The notes: generated by a model not told the origin, from the sequence alone. Positions 9,012 through 18,301 are shown, counted from the stretch's first letter. The stretch: 64,000 nucleotides of DNA from Curtobacterium sp. ZW137 (GCF_003762905.1 NZ_RJKS01000002.1:480039-544038); one strand, 5' to 3'. Translations and numbers: made by a program.

Positions 9012-9129
9012 GGGGTGATCGTGACCCTCCGTGGATCGCCGGACCTCACCCGCTCGGGGCGATCCCCGGGGTGCGCCGACGGCCGTACGGTCCGTTCCAC
9101 GGATCGAACGACGAGGTGGGAGGCACGTG

Positions 9130-10392
9130 ATGACCAGTCCAGCCCGCACCGCCGACCGGTCCGGCGCGCGTGTCGGCGGACCGCGCGCGTGGCTCGTCTG
9201 GGCACTGGCCAGCACGTTCGTGGTCTGGATCTTCGGCATCCAGACCGCGTACGCCGTCATCTCGCCCGACATCCAGGCGAGTGCCCACCTGACCCTGACG
9301 CAGATCGGCCTCGCCGGCTCGACGTACACGTGGGTCTTCGCCGTCGCGCAGTTCTTCTCCGGCGCGCTCCTCGACCGCTTCGGCAGCTGGCCGCTGCTCA
9401 CGATCGCCGCGGCCCTCGTCACCATCGGCGCCTTCCTCTACGCGGCGACGACGGGCTTCGGCACGCTCGTCCTCGCACAGGTCGTGCTCGCCGTCGGCGC
9501 CTCCTTCGGGTTCGTCGGCGCCGGCTACATCGGCGGCTCCTGGTTCGCGGCCGCGCGGTACGGGCTGATGTTCGGGCTGGTGCAGGCGCTGGCGTCCCTG
9601 GGGTCCGCCGTCGGGCAGCCCGTGGTCCTGGTGGCGCTGCGCGCCCTGGACTGGAGCCAGCTCGTCGTGGCGTTCGGGGCGTTCGGCGTGCTCCTGGTGC
9701 TCCTGTTCGCGGCGTTCGTCCGCAACCGGCCGTCCGACGGGCTCGGCACCACCGACGAGAGCGGGGCGAGCGGCGGCCTGTTCGCCGGGCTGGCTCGGTG
9801 CTTCGCCTCGCCGAGGGTCCTCATCGCGTCCGTCGTGGCCGGTGCCGCATTCGGCACGATGCTCGCGCTCGGGACGCTCTGGGGACCGCGGCTCATGGAG
9901 GCGCGCGGGTTCCCGAGCGGGTTCTCGACGATCCTCACCGCGGTGGCCTGGCTCGGCCTCGCGGCGGGGGCGCCGCTGGTGAACGTCGTGTCCGACCGGT
10001 GGCACAGCAGACGACGGCCGGCCATCGGCGCGCTGGTGCTCCAGGGGATCGCCATCGCGCTCGTCCTGTACCTCCCGAGCCCCGGCAACGGCGCCGCGAT
10101 CGTCCTGATGTTCGCGGTCGGGCTGTTCTCGGGTGTCCAGATGCTCGGGTTCACCATCGCGAGCGAGGCGGTGCCGCAGCACCGCATCGGGACGGCGTCG
10201 GCGATCGTCAACGGCGTCTGCTTCGTGTTCGGCGGGGTGCTCCTCGCCGTCCCGGGCGCCCTGCTGCCCGCGCACCCGGGGTTCGCCGACTACCGCTCCG
10301 CGCTCTGGCCGATGCCGGCGCTCATCGCGGTCGCCGTCGTCGCCGCGTGCCTCCTCCGCGAACACCCACCAGAAGGGAAGTCCCGCTCGTGA
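9130..10392 (+). CDS. MFS transporter (first copy of a duplicated pair)
   Basis: A 420-residue, 12-helix major facilitator protein. The family A motif lies after TM2 (FFSGALLDRFGSWPL), and the protein resembles the nitrate/oxalate-formate antiporter branch. It is a close paralogue of the protein encoded at 11757-13082, with whole stretches shared (SFGFVGAGY, YGLMFGLVQ, LVVAFGAFGVLL). It is translationally coupled to guaD through a GTGA overlap, so the substrate is probably a purine or its catabolite (inference). GTG 9127 is an equally placed start. Confidence 0.85.
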   Translation: MTSPARTADRSGARVGGPRAWLVWALASTFVVWIFGIQTAYAVISPDIQASAHLTLTQIGLAGSTYTWVFAVAQFFSGALLDRFGSWPLLTIAAALVTIGAFLYAATTGFGTLVLAQVVLAVGASFGFVGAGYIGGSWFAAARYGLMFGLVQALASLGSAVGQPVVLVALRALDWSQLVVAFGAFGVLLVLLFAAFVRNRPSDGLGTTDESGASGGLFAGLARCFASPRVLIASVVAGAAFGTMLALGTLWGPRLMEARGFPSGFSTILTAVAWLGLAAGAPLVNVVSDRWHSRRRPAIGALVLQGIAIALVLYLPSPGNGAAIVLMFAVGLFSGVQMLGFTIASEAVPQHRIGTASAIVNGVCFVFGGVLLAVPGALLPAHPGFADYRSALWPMPALIAVAVVAACLLREHPPEGKSRS

Positions 10393-11744
10393 ACGCCCAG
10401 ACCAGCACAGCCGTCCGCGGACACGTCGTCACCGTGGTCGGCGACCCGTTCCTGAACGGCGACGAGGCGGTCCTCGTCGAACACACCGACGGGATCGTCG
10501 TCGTCGAGGACGGCGTCATCACGGCCGTCGGCCCCTACGCCGAACTGCGGTCGACGCTGCCAGCGGACCTGGCGGTCGACCACTACCCGGGCGCGATCAT
10601 CAGCGCGGGCTTCGTCGACACGCACGTGCACTACGTCCAGACCGGGATCATCGCGGCCTTCGGCGCGCAGCTCATCGACTGGCTGAACGAGTACACGTTC
10701 GTGGAGGAGCAGCGGTTCGCCGATCGGGCGCACGCCGACCGCGTCGCACGGGTCTTCTTCGACCAGTTGCTGGCGAACGGGACGACCACCGCGCTGACCT
10801 TCTGCGCCGTCTACCCGGCGTCCGTCGACGCCTTCTTCGCCGAGGCGCAACGCCGGAACATGCTGATGATCGGCGGCAAGGTCCTGATGGACCGGAACGC
10901 CCCTGCCGGACTGCTCGACACGGCGGAACGGGGGTACGACGAGTCGAAGGCGCTCATCGAGCGGTGGCACGAGGTCGGCCGCAGCCGGTACGCGATCACA
11001 CCGCGTTTCGCGCCGACCAGCTCGGAGGCGCAGCTCGAGGCCGCCGCGACGCTCCACCGCGAACACCCGACCACCCTGGTGCAGACGCACGTGTCCGAGA
11101 ACACCGGCGAGATCGCCTGGGTCCGTTCGCTCTTCCCGGACCGTGCCGGGTACCTCGACGTGTACGACAACGCGGGACTCCTCGGTCCCGGGACGGTCCT
11201 CGCCCACGGCGTACACCTCACGGCAGCCGAGCGGATCCGGTGTTCCGAGACCGGGACCGCGGTGTCGCACTGCCCGACGTCGAACCTGTTCCTCGGCAGC
11301 GGCCTGTTCCACATCCACCAGGCGAAGTCCGGCCGGCATCCGCTCACCGTCGGCCTCGGCACGGACATCGGCGCCGGCACGAGCTTCTCGCTCCTCAGCA
11401 CGATGAACGAGGCGTACAAGGTCGCGCAGATGACCCAGTACCCGCTCGACGCGATCAAGATGTTCTACCTCGCCACGCTCGGCGGCGCGGAAGCGCTCGG
11501 GCTGGCCGACCGGATCGGGTCCATCGAGGTGGGCAAGGACGCCGACCTCGTCGTCCTCGACGCGGCGGCGACGGACCTCCTGCGCTTCCGGCAGGAGACC
11601 GTCGACTCGCTCGAGGAGCAGCTCTTCGTGCTGTCCGTGATGGCCGACGACCGCACCGTCGCCGCCACCTACGTCGCCGGAGCGCTCGCACACGTCCGAG
11701 ACGGCGAGCGCCACGACGGCGCGACCGCACCCACCACACGCTAG
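10389..11744 (+). CDS. guaD: Guanine deaminase
   Basis: A 451-residue amidohydrolase that converts guanine to xanthine and ammonia. Metal-site elements are visible: H79 and H81 in DTHVHY, H234 in QTHVSEN, the HGVH motif at 273-276, and D326 in GLGTDIGAG. GuaD-specific stretches include QLIDWLNEYTFVEE, ITPRFAPTSS and SHCPTSNLFLGSGLF. The GTG start overlaps the upstream MFS stop by 4 bp. It is flanked by two MFS genes in the same operon, suggesting uptake and deamination of a purine. Confidence 0.9.
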   Translation: MNAQTSTAVRGHVVTVVGDPFLNGDEAVLVEHTDGIVVVEDGVITAVGPYAELRSTLPADLAVDHYPGAIISAGFVDTHVHYVQTGIIAAFGAQLIDWLNEYTFVEEQRFADRAHADRVARVFFDQLLANGTTTALTFCAVYPASVDAFFAEAQRRNMLMIGGKVLMDRNAPAGLLDTAERGYDESKALIERWHEVGRSRYAITPRFAPTSSEAQLEAAATLHREHPTTLVQTHVSENTGEIAWVRSLFPDRAGYLDVYDNAGLLGPGTVLAHGVHLTAAERIRCSETGTAVSHCPTSNLFLGSGLFHIHQAKSGRHPLTVGLGTDIGAGTSFSLLSTMNEAYKVAQMTQYPLDAIKMFYLATLGGAEALGLADRIGSIEVGKDADLVVLDAAATDLLRFRQETVDSLEEQLFVLSVMADDRTVAATYVAGALAHVRDGERHDGATAPTTR

Positions 11745-11756
11745 GGAGACGAGACG

Positions 11757-13082
11757 ATGTCAACTGGTCACGCGGCATACGCACACGGGGCGCACCGCTG
11801 GTTCGCCGGCCACCGGACGATCGGTGGCCCCGAGGCCTGGCTGGTCTGGGTCCTCGCCACGGTCTTCGTGATCTGGCTCTTCGCGATCCAGACCGGCTAC
11901 GCGGTCGTCTCGCCCGACATCCAGAAGACGGCGCACCTCACGATCGCCGAGATCGGGCTCGCCGCGTCGATCTACACGTGGGTGTTCGCGATCGTGCAGT
12001 TCTTCTCCGGCGCACTGCTCGACCGGTTCGGCAGCAGGCCGCTGATGGCGATCGCGGTGGGGCTCGTCGCGGTCGGGGCGTTCCTCTACGCGGGCACGAC
12101 CAGCTTCGCCACGCTCGCCATCGCCCAGAGCGTGCTCGCGATCGGTTCGTCCTTCGGGTTCGTCGGAGCCGGGTACCTCGGCGGGAAGTGGTTCGACGCC
12201 GCGAAGTACGGGCTGATGTTCGGCCTCGTGCAGACGTTCGCGTCGCTCGGCTCCGCCGTCGGGCAACCGCTCATCCTCGCCGTCCTCGGGCAGATGACCT
12301 GGCAGCAGCTCCTCGTCGCGTTCGGGGCGTTCGGGGTCCTGCTCGTGGTCCTCTTCGTGGTCTTCGTCCGCAACCCCTCCCCGCTGCCGACCGACGCCGC
12401 GATCGCGGTCCCCGAGGGCGAGTCGAACGTCGTCGCGCAGATCTTCCGCGACCTCGGCCGGTCGTTCGCCAACGTGAAGGTCGTCCTGGCATCGATCCTC
12501 GCGGGCACCTCGTTCGGGGCGATGCTCGCGGTCGGCGTGCTCTGGGGCCCCCGGATCATGGAGGCACGCGGTGCGGGGACGGACTTCGCCACCATCCTGA
12601 CGGCGCTGGCGTGGCTCGGACTGGCGATCGGCGCGCCGATCGTCAACGTCGTCTCCGACCGGTGGCAGAGCCGGCGCTGGCCCGCGTTCTACGGGCTCCT
12701 GCTGCAGGCCCTCGCGATCGTCCTGGTGATCTACCTGCCCCGGGAGGGCAACGGGGCGGCGCTCGTGCTCATGCTCGCGATCGGGTTCTTCGCGGGAGCG
12801 CACATGCTCGGGTTCACCATCGCCGCCGAGGCGGTGTCCGGCGCCCTCATCGGCAGTGCGTCCGCCATCGTGAACGGCATCTGCTTCATCATCGGCGGCC
12901 TGCTCACCTCGGTGCCCGGCGCACTCCTGCCTGCCGACCCGCAGCTCGCGGACTACCAGGGCGCCCTGTGGCTCCTGCCCGCCGTGGTCGTGGTCGGCGC
13001 GATCGCTGCCGCGTGCGTCGACGAACGCGCCCCGCGCACCCAGGACGCGGCGGCACCGCCCGTCGCGACGACGCTGTCCTGA
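11757..13082 (+). CDS. MFS transporter (second copy of a duplicated pair)
   Basis: A 441-residue, 12-helix MFS permease highly similar to the product of 9130-10392, including FFSGALLDRFGS after TM2 and YGLMFGLVQ near TM5. The two copies flank guaD, suggesting gene duplication followed by retention, perhaps with different substrates such as guanine and xanthine. A GGGAG ribosome-binding site lies about ten bases before ATG 11757, 12 bp after the guaD stop. Confidence 0.85.
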   Translation: MSTGHAAYAHGAHRWFAGHRTIGGPEAWLVWVLATVFVIWLFAIQTGYAVVSPDIQKTAHLTIAEIGLAASIYTWVFAIVQFFSGALLDRFGSRPLMAIAVGLVAVGAFLYAGTTSFATLAIAQSVLAIGSSFGFVGAGYLGGKWFDAAKYGLMFGLVQTFASLGSAVGQPLILAVLGQMTWQQLLVAFGAFGVLLVVLFVVFVRNPSPLPTDAAIAVPEGESNVVAQIFRDLGRSFANVKVVLASILAGTSFGAMLAVGVLWGPRIMEARGAGTDFATILTALAWLGLAIGAPIVNVVSDRWQSRRWPAFYGLLLQALAIVLVIYLPREGNGAALVLMLAIGFFAGAHMLGFTIAAEAVSGALIGSASAIVNGICFIIGGLLTSVPGALLPADPQLADYQGALWLLPAVVVVGAIAAACVDERAPRTQDAAAPPVATTLS

Positions 13083-13100
13083 CCCCCGCCGGAACCGACG

Positions 13101-14366
13101 ATGACCGTCCGCGAACTCCTCCGGATGTCCGTCCCGGCGCTCGTCATCGGTGTGGTGGCCGCGCTGGTGCTGTTCGTCGTCGAGGCAGCAGGAGCGGCAC
13201 TCGAGACGCTGCTGTGGGATGCGCTCCCCGGCGTGCTGCACGTCGACGGGTCGTCCGGCTGGTGGATCGTCCTGGTGCTGACCGCGACCGGAGCGGGTGT
13301 GGGCGTGGTCCTCCGGTTCGCACCCGGCCACGGTGGGCGCGACTCCGCGACGACGGAGCTCATCGCGCCGCCACTCGACGTGAAGACGCTGCCGTCGCTG
13401 GCCGGTGCGACGGTGCTCGGACTCGGCGGCGGTGTCAGCCTCGGTCCCGAGAACCCGGTGATCGCGATGACCACCAGCCTCCTCGTCTCGGCCGGTCGGG
13501 TCCTCCGCTCCCGGATGCGGCCGGAGACGATCGTCGCCCTCGCTGCCGCGGCGACGATCGGGGCGCTGTTCGGGACCCCCGTCGCGGCCGCCCTCGTGTT
13601 CACCGGCATGGCCGGTGGACCCTCGGACCGGCTCGCGCTGTGGGACCGGCTCTTCCTCCCACTGGTCGCTGCCGGCGCGGCCGCCGTGACGATGACCTTC
13701 CTGGCTCACCCGGCCTTCGTCGTCGACCTCCCCACCTACACGACACCGTCGGTGGGCGACCTCGGGAGCGCTGCCGTCGTCGCGAGCGCCGGAGCGTGCC
13801 TCGGAGTCGCGATGGCGTGGGTGTTCCCCGCCCTGCACCGGTTCGTGCACCGGATGCCGGGTCCCGTGGTCGCGGTCACCGTCGCCGGTGCCGGCCTCGG
13901 CCTCCTCGGTGCGGTCGGCGGGCCGGTGACGCTCTTCAACGGAGCCGACGAGATCGACGAGCTGGTCTCGGACCGCGCGCACCTGTCCGCGACGGTGCTG
14001 GCCCTCGTCATCGCGGTGAAGTGCCTCGCGCTGCTGCTCGCGGCCGCCAGCGGCTTCCGTGGCGGCCGGATCTTCCCCGCCGTCTTCATCGGTGCGGCAC
14101 TCGGGCTCCTGGCCCACGAGCTCGTCCCCGCAGTGCCGCTCACCGTCGCCATCGCGAGCGGCGTCGTCGGGGTCGTCCTCGCGGTCGCGCGTGACGGCTG
14201 GATCGCGCTCTTCATCGGCGCGACCATCACGGGCAGCGTCCCGGTGCTCGCCGTCCTCTGCGTCGCGATCCTGCCGGCGTGGCTGATCGTGTCCCGCGCC
14301 CCCGAGTTCATCGCCGTGCCGTCAGCGCCCGCCGTCCCCGTGCCCCGGTCAGGAGCGCGGTGGTGA
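13101..14366 (+). CDS. ClC-family chloride channel/transporter
   Basis: A 421-residue membrane protein of the ClC family. The anion-site segments are recognisable: GGGVSLGPENPVIA in place of the usual GREGP stretch, FGTPVAAALVF after it, and GFRGGRIFPAVFIGAALG for the GxFxP region. There is no C-terminal CBS pair. GPEN rather than GREGP is a common actinobacterial variant. The position of the gating/proton glutamate is therefore uncertain, and I cannot decide between channel and Cl-/H+ antiporter. It follows the second MFS gene by 18 bp and overlaps the K+ channel start. Confidence 0.85.
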   Translation: MTVRELLRMSVPALVIGVVAALVLFVVEAAGAALETLLWDALPGVLHVDGSSGWWIVLVLTATGAGVGVVLRFAPGHGGRDSATTELIAPPLDVKTLPSLAGATVLGLGGGVSLGPENPVIAMTTSLLVSAGRVLRSRMRPETIVALAAAATIGALFGTPVAAALVFTGMAGGPSDRLALWDRLFLPLVAAGAAAVTMTFLAHPAFVVDLPTYTTPSVGDLGSAAVVASAGACLGVAMAWVFPALHRFVHRMPGPVVAVTVAGAGLGLLGAVGGPVTLFNGADEIDELVSDRAHLSATVLALVIAVKCLALLLAAASGFRGGRIFPAVFIGAALGLLAHELVPAVPLTVAIASGVVGVVLAVARDGWIALFIGATITGSVPVLAVLCVAILPAWLIVSRAPEFIAVPSAPAVPVPRSGARW

Positions 14367-15019
14367 TGCGCCGTCCCGAGGCCCAGACGATGCTGCAGGC
14401 CCGCTCCCGCTGGGAACGCCGAACCGGCTGGCCGCTCGCCGGCCTCAGCCTGTTCTTCATCTGCGCGTACTCGTTCCTCGTGCTCTTCCCCCGCGCGAGC
14501 GGGAGCGCGTCGACTGCGCTGGAGGTCTCCCTGGGCGTGGTCGTCGCTGCGCTCGTCGCCGACGTCGTCATCCGGCTCGTCCTGACCCCGCGCGGCTCGC
14601 GATTCGACTTCGTCGTGCACCACCCGGTGGACGTCCTCGCCGTCGCACTGCCCCTGTTCCGGGCGTTCCGGGCCGTCCGCCTCGTGGAGCGCATCCCCCT
14701 CCCGAGCTCACGCGACGCGGTGAGGGTCCGGGTCCTGCTCTCCGCCGTGTCGTACGCCACGCTCTTCATGTACTTCATCGCGCTCGCGACCCTGCAGGCC
14801 GAGCGCGGGGCACCGGGTGCGACGATCACCGACCTCGGCACCGCACTGTGGTGGGCATCGGTGACGATCGCGACGGTCGGCTACGGCGACACCTACCCCG
14901 TCACGGTGCTCGGGCGACTCCTGGCGGTGGTGCTGATGGCCGGCGGCGTCGTCATCGTGGGGACCGCGACCGCCCTGATCCTGTCCTGGCTCGGCGATCA
15001 CCTCGCGCCGCACGACTAG
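14366..15019 (+). CDS. Small voltage-gated-type potassium channel
   Basis: A 217-residue ion channel. An N-terminal membrane region (TM segments at about 15-35 and 45-65) and a short S4-like stretch (LFRAFRAVRLVERI) lead to the pore helix and the selectivity filter TVGYGD (170-175), with a final inner helix at ~185-205. ATG 14366 shares one base with the ClC stop (TGATG), so the two ion-transport genes are translationally coupled; GTG 14363 is an alternative. A homologous channel is encoded at 58760-59488. Confidence 0.85.
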   Translation: MRRPEAQTMLQARSRWERRTGWPLAGLSLFFICAYSFLVLFPRASGSASTALEVSLGVVVAALVADVVIRLVLTPRGSRFDFVVHHPVDVLAVALPLFRAFRAVRLVERIPLPSSRDAVRVRVLLSAVSYATLFMYFIALATLQAERGAPGATITDLGTALWWASVTIATVGYGDTYPVTVLGRLLAVVLMAGGVVIVGTATALILSWLGDHLAPHD

Positions 15020-15914
15020 CCGAGGTGGACTCGCGGCCCAGCCAGAACGCCATCCACAGCAGGACCGCGCCGGCGAAGGCGACGCCCAGCACGAGCCGCA
15101 TGGTCGGGCTCATCGTGTCCGACGCCGCGAGGGAGCACCAGAGCACGCAGGGCAGTCCTGCGGCGAACGCGAACGTGAACGCGTCGAGCCCCATCACGAC
15201 GCCGCACGCGACGTGGAACACCACGGCGGCGACGACCAGGACGAGCGCGAGTCGCGGCGGCAGCACGATCGCGAGCGGGAAGAACGACTCGCCCGCGACG
15301 ATCCCCCACGAGCCGAGCACGAACAGTCGCGCCGGGACCGTGCGCCGAAGACCCGACACCCCGAAGTACTCCGTGCTCACGATCCCGCGCAGGCCCCGGC
15401 CACTCCACCACATCACCGACTGCGCCTTCGACAGTCCGGCGACGCAGTAGGCGAGCGCCACGATCGCACCGACGAACAGCGCTGCCGCGGTCCGCGCCAC
15501 CGGGGACGCGCTCGCCGCCCCCGCCACCGCGAGGGCCAGCGTGAGCACCCGGAGCATGTCGTCGGCGCCGTCCAGGCCGAGCCGTAGGTACGGGGTGAGG
15601 ACCGCGCCGGCCACGAACGCCACGCAGAAGCCCGGCCAGATCGACGGCCAGACGATCAGCTGCACACCGGCGAGGCACTGAACCCCGGCGGCCACCCGGA
15701 CCACGGTCGTGCCCGACGCCCGCAACCGGTGCGCCACGCGGAGCACGGACACGTCGATGCGGAGGCGCGTGAGCAACGGGGTGAGCCGGACGTCGAGCGC
15801 CCCGCCCGGCGCAAGCGCCCGCATCCCGACGAGCACCTGCACGCCGGCGAGCAGCGTCGCGAGCCCGATGCAACGGCCGCTGAGCGACAGCGCCGACGCG
15901 GCATCGTCAAGCAT
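14952..15914 (-). CDS. HTTM-like multi-pass membrane protein
   Basis: A 320-residue membrane protein with about seven or eight hydrophobic segments and the pattern ALAYCVAGLSKAQSVMWWSG followed by GLRGIVSTEYFG. This resembles the HTTM domain of vitamin-K-carboxylase-like bacterial proteins, without the soluble catalytic part. ATG 15914 overlaps the stop of the upstream gene by 8 bp; ATG 15932 is an alternative. The Arg/Ser-rich C-terminal tail overlaps the convergent K+ channel gene by 68 bp. It pairs with the upstream gene as a likely membrane complex. Function unknown. Confidence 0.65.
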   Translation of the reverse strand: MLDDAASALSLSGRCIGLATLLAGVQVLVGMRALAPGGALDVRLTPLLTRLRIDVSVLRVAHRLRASGTTVVRVAAGVQCLAGVQLIVWPSIWPGFCVAFVAGAVLTPYLRLGLDGADDMLRVLTLALAVAGAASASPVARTAAALFVGAIVALAYCVAGLSKAQSVMWWSGRGLRGIVSTEYFGVSGLRRTVPARLFVLGSWGIVAGESFFPLAIVLPPRLALVLVVAAVVFHVACGVVMGLDAFTFAFAAGLPCVLWCSLAASDTMSPTMRLVLGVAFAGAVLLWMAFWLGRESTSASRAARGDRRARTGSGRSRSPR

Positions 15915-16428
15915 CCGTGCCGCCGAGGGCATGCCGCTCCGACAGGAACCACCGCAGGCGCTCGCTGTCGTCGGCCAGTGCGGCGCGGACGCAGTCGACG
16001 CGGTACTGGATCTCGCCGGAGGCGGTCCCGGCTCGTTCGGCATGACGACTCACGACGCCGAGGACCAGGAGGTAGGACGGGTCGAGGACCGGCACCCGGA
16101 CGTCACCGCTCGACCAGCTGATGGTGTGCGCGGCCGTCCAGAGCGCCTTCCTCGACCGGCGGGACGTGTTGAGCACCGCATCCGTCCAGCGCCGCGGTCG
16201 CGGGATCGGCACTCGCACCCAGTCCCCGGGCGCACCGTCGCTCCACAGCCTGTACCAGACGAGGTAGTCCGTGATGATCGGACGCGGGGCGAACAGGTTC
16301 CACGACGGGACGAGCCCCAGCACGTCGAACCGCCGGCGCACGCTGACCGCCGGCACGCGGAGCTGGGCGATCAGCGCGACCGCGAACCACAGGGCGAACG
16401 CCCCGGCGACGAACCAGCCCCCGTCCAC
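15907..16428 (-). CDS. Hypothetical protein with N-terminal membrane helix
   Basis: A 173-residue protein starting at GTG 16428, four bases after the stop of the collagen-like gene. One N-terminal membrane helix (residues ~5-25) is followed by PSWNLFAPRPIITDYLVWYR, a motif found in proteins encoded beside HTTM-domain genes, then a soluble C-terminal region. The 8-bp overlap with the next gene indicates co-translation. I do not know its biochemical role; the constant pairing with an HTTM-like protein suggests a shared complex. Confidence 0.65.
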   Translation of the reverse strand: MDGGWFVAGAFALWFAVALIAQLRVPAVSVRRRFDVLGLVPSWNLFAPRPIITDYLVWYRLWSDGAPGDWVRVPIPRPRRWTDAVLNTSRRSRKALWTAAHTISWSSGDVRVPVLDPSYLLVLGVVSRHAERAGTASGEIQYRVDCVRAALADDSERLRWFLSERHALGGTDA

Positions 16429-16432
16429 GTGG

Positions 16433-18136
16433 TCATCGCCCGAGCTGTCGCACCTGCCGGACGAGGTCCTCGAACGTGGGGAGCACCGCGCCCTCGACGC
16501 CGTCGTGTGCCTCACGGAGGCGTTCGGCGTAGAAGTTCCGGTACAGCTCGGGGAGCTCGAACACCGACTCGTCCGGGCGCGCGATGTAGTCGCCGCTGTC
16601 GTCACCCGTGGCAGCGTGCCCACCGGCACCCTGCTCACTGCCCGCGCCGGCTTGCCCGGACTGGCCGCCGCTCTGCCCTGACTGACCGCCTTGCCCTCCC
16701 TGGCCGCTCTGCCCCGTCTGGGCGCCCTGGCCAGACTGCCCCGCACCGCCGTGGCCTGACTGGCCTGCGCCGCCCTGGCCGGACTGGCCGGCCTGCCCGC
16801 TCTGTCCGGACTGGCCCGTCCCGCCTTGTCCCGTTTGGCCCGTCCCGCCTTGGCCGGACTGGCCGGCCTGGCCGGCGTCGCCGGACTCCCCGGCGGCGCC
16901 CGCCTCCCCGGACTGCCCGGTCTCACCCGACTGGCCCGACGCGCCGGCCTGCCCCGACTCACCCGACTCGCCGGCCTCGCCGGCCTGCCCGGACTCACCC
17001 GACTCGCCGGCCTCGCCGGCCTGCCCCGACTCACCCGACTCGCCGACCTCACCCCCCTGGCCGACGTCCCCGCTGGCGCCCGACGCCCCGTGCTCCCCCG
17101 ACTCGCCGTCCACACCGCGTTCACCGGACTCGCCACTCGCGCCCGTGACCCCGGACTGACCGGCGCCGTCCTGGCCGCCATCGCCGAACTGCCCTCGCGG
17201 CCCTTCGTCCCCGGCGACGCCGACGTCACCGTGCGGCCCGGCGTCCCCGCGGGGACCGGACATCCCGGTCTCGCCACGATCGCCGTCCTGCCCGGACTGC
17301 CCACTCTGCCCGACCTGCCCGACCTGCCCGGAGGGTCCGGACTGCCCCGTCTGCCCGCCCTGCCCCGACGGCCCGCGCGCACCGACCACTCCGCCCTGGC
17401 CGACTTCGGCGACCTGGCCGACGTCACCGGTCTGGCCCGACGCACCCCGCTGGCCGAGCACACCCTGCTGTCCGAACACCCCGAGCTGCCCGACGTCCCC
17501 GCGTTGTCCCAGGGCACCACGCTCCCCGAGGACGCCGTCCTGACCGCGGACCCCGACGATCCCCGTTGCGGCGCCCTGGCCGAAGTGACCGTGCGCGCCG
17601 ACGTGTCCGCCCGCCTCGGCGACCGCGCCGGACTCTCCGTCGTACCCGATCTGGCCGCCCGCGCCGAGCACGCCGACGATCGAGTTCACGTCCACGTACA
17701 CCGGGCGGAGCCGGTAGTCGTCGACCCGGTTGAGCAACGCGGTCCAGAGGTCGGAAGGAGTCGCGTACGCCTTGTGGAAGTTCATCAGGCCGGCAATCCG
17801 CAGCGCCTCGGCGGTGGCCGTCACACAACTGTTCGAATCCAGGTCGTACTGGCCCGGGTTCGCGCGCTTCGCGTCCATGTACGCGACGACCGCCGCGACC
17901 GCGGGATCGGCGAGCGGGAACGTCAGCTTGTCGGCGAACTCCGCACGACGGGTGTCGTCGACCGTCGGGTTGACGTACATCTTCGTGCCGTTCACCTCAC
18001 GCCAGACGTCGAGCGAGGTGCGTTTGCCGGTCGAGTCGCGCACTTCGACCATGACGTGACCGAAGTCGTAGATGTACCCGGTTCCGGGAGCGAGGCCCTT
18101 CGGCGGCCGGAAGTAGACGGTGATCGTGCCGGCCAT
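16433..18136 (-). CDS. Papain-like domain fused to a long collagen-like repeat
   Basis: A 567-residue protein with three parts. Residues 1-~150 form a globular domain with His27 (FGHVMVEV) and Cys104 (NSCVTATAEALR), the order seen in permuted papain-like (NlpC/P60, DUF4105-like) hydrolases. Residues ~155-505 are Gly-X-Y collagen-type repeats rich in GQSGQ, GESGE and GQAGE triplets, with almost no Pro. The last ~57 residues are a folded-looking tail (ELPELYRNFYAERLREAHDG). No signal peptide is visible, so it may be cytoplasmic or use a non-Sec route. A GAGGAG site precedes ATG 18136. It leads a three-gene operon with two membrane proteins. Confidence 0.8.
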   Translation of the reverse strand: MAGTITVYFRPPKGLAPGTGYIYDFGHVMVEVRDSTGKRTSLDVWREVNGTKMYVNPTVDDTRRAEFADKLTFPLADPAVAAVVAYMDAKRANPGQYDLDSNSCVTATAEALRIAGLMNFHKAYATPSDLWTALLNRVDDYRLRPVYVDVNSIVGVLGAGGQIGYDGESGAVAEAGGHVGAHGHFGQGAATGIVGVRGQDGVLGERGALGQRGDVGQLGVFGQQGVLGQRGASGQTGDVGQVAEVGQGGVVGARGPSGQGGQTGQSGPSGQVGQVGQSGQSGQDGDRGETGMSGPRGDAGPHGDVGVAGDEGPRGQFGDGGQDGAGQSGVTGASGESGERGVDGESGEHGASGASGDVGQGGEVGESGESGQAGEAGESGESGQAGEAGESGESGQAGASGQSGETGQSGEAGAAGESGDAGQAGQSGQGGTGQTGQGGTGQSGQSGQAGQSGQGGAGQSGHGGAGQSGQGAQTGQSGQGGQGGQSGQSGGQSGQAGAGSEQGAGGHAATGDDSGDYIARPDESVFELPELYRNFYAERLREAHDGVEGAVLPTFEDLVRQVRQLGR

Positions 18137-18301
18137 GACGCACGCTCCTCAGTCCCGGACGGCGTCGTCCGGGGACTCATGTACAGCCTGATCGCCTGAA
18201 GATACGCGCATGGCCGGGCAGCGACAAGACCGTGGTCCGAGGCTGCTCGGGGATTCAGTAGTCTGAGCGTCCGGACAGCCACGATCCCAGGAGGACCCCG
18301 C

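Noticed and set aside
8073..11744. A single open frame of 1,223 codons on the + strand
   Set aside because: Only its last part (from GTG 10389) is guanine deaminase; the rest is antisense to the GH15 gene and in another frame of the MFS gene, with Arg/Pro-rich non-protein composition.
16826..18199. A 457-codon + strand frame rich in Leu/Ala/Gly/Pro repeats
   Set aside because: It is the exact antisense of the collagen-like gene; its regular repeats are a by-product of the Gly-X-Y codons.
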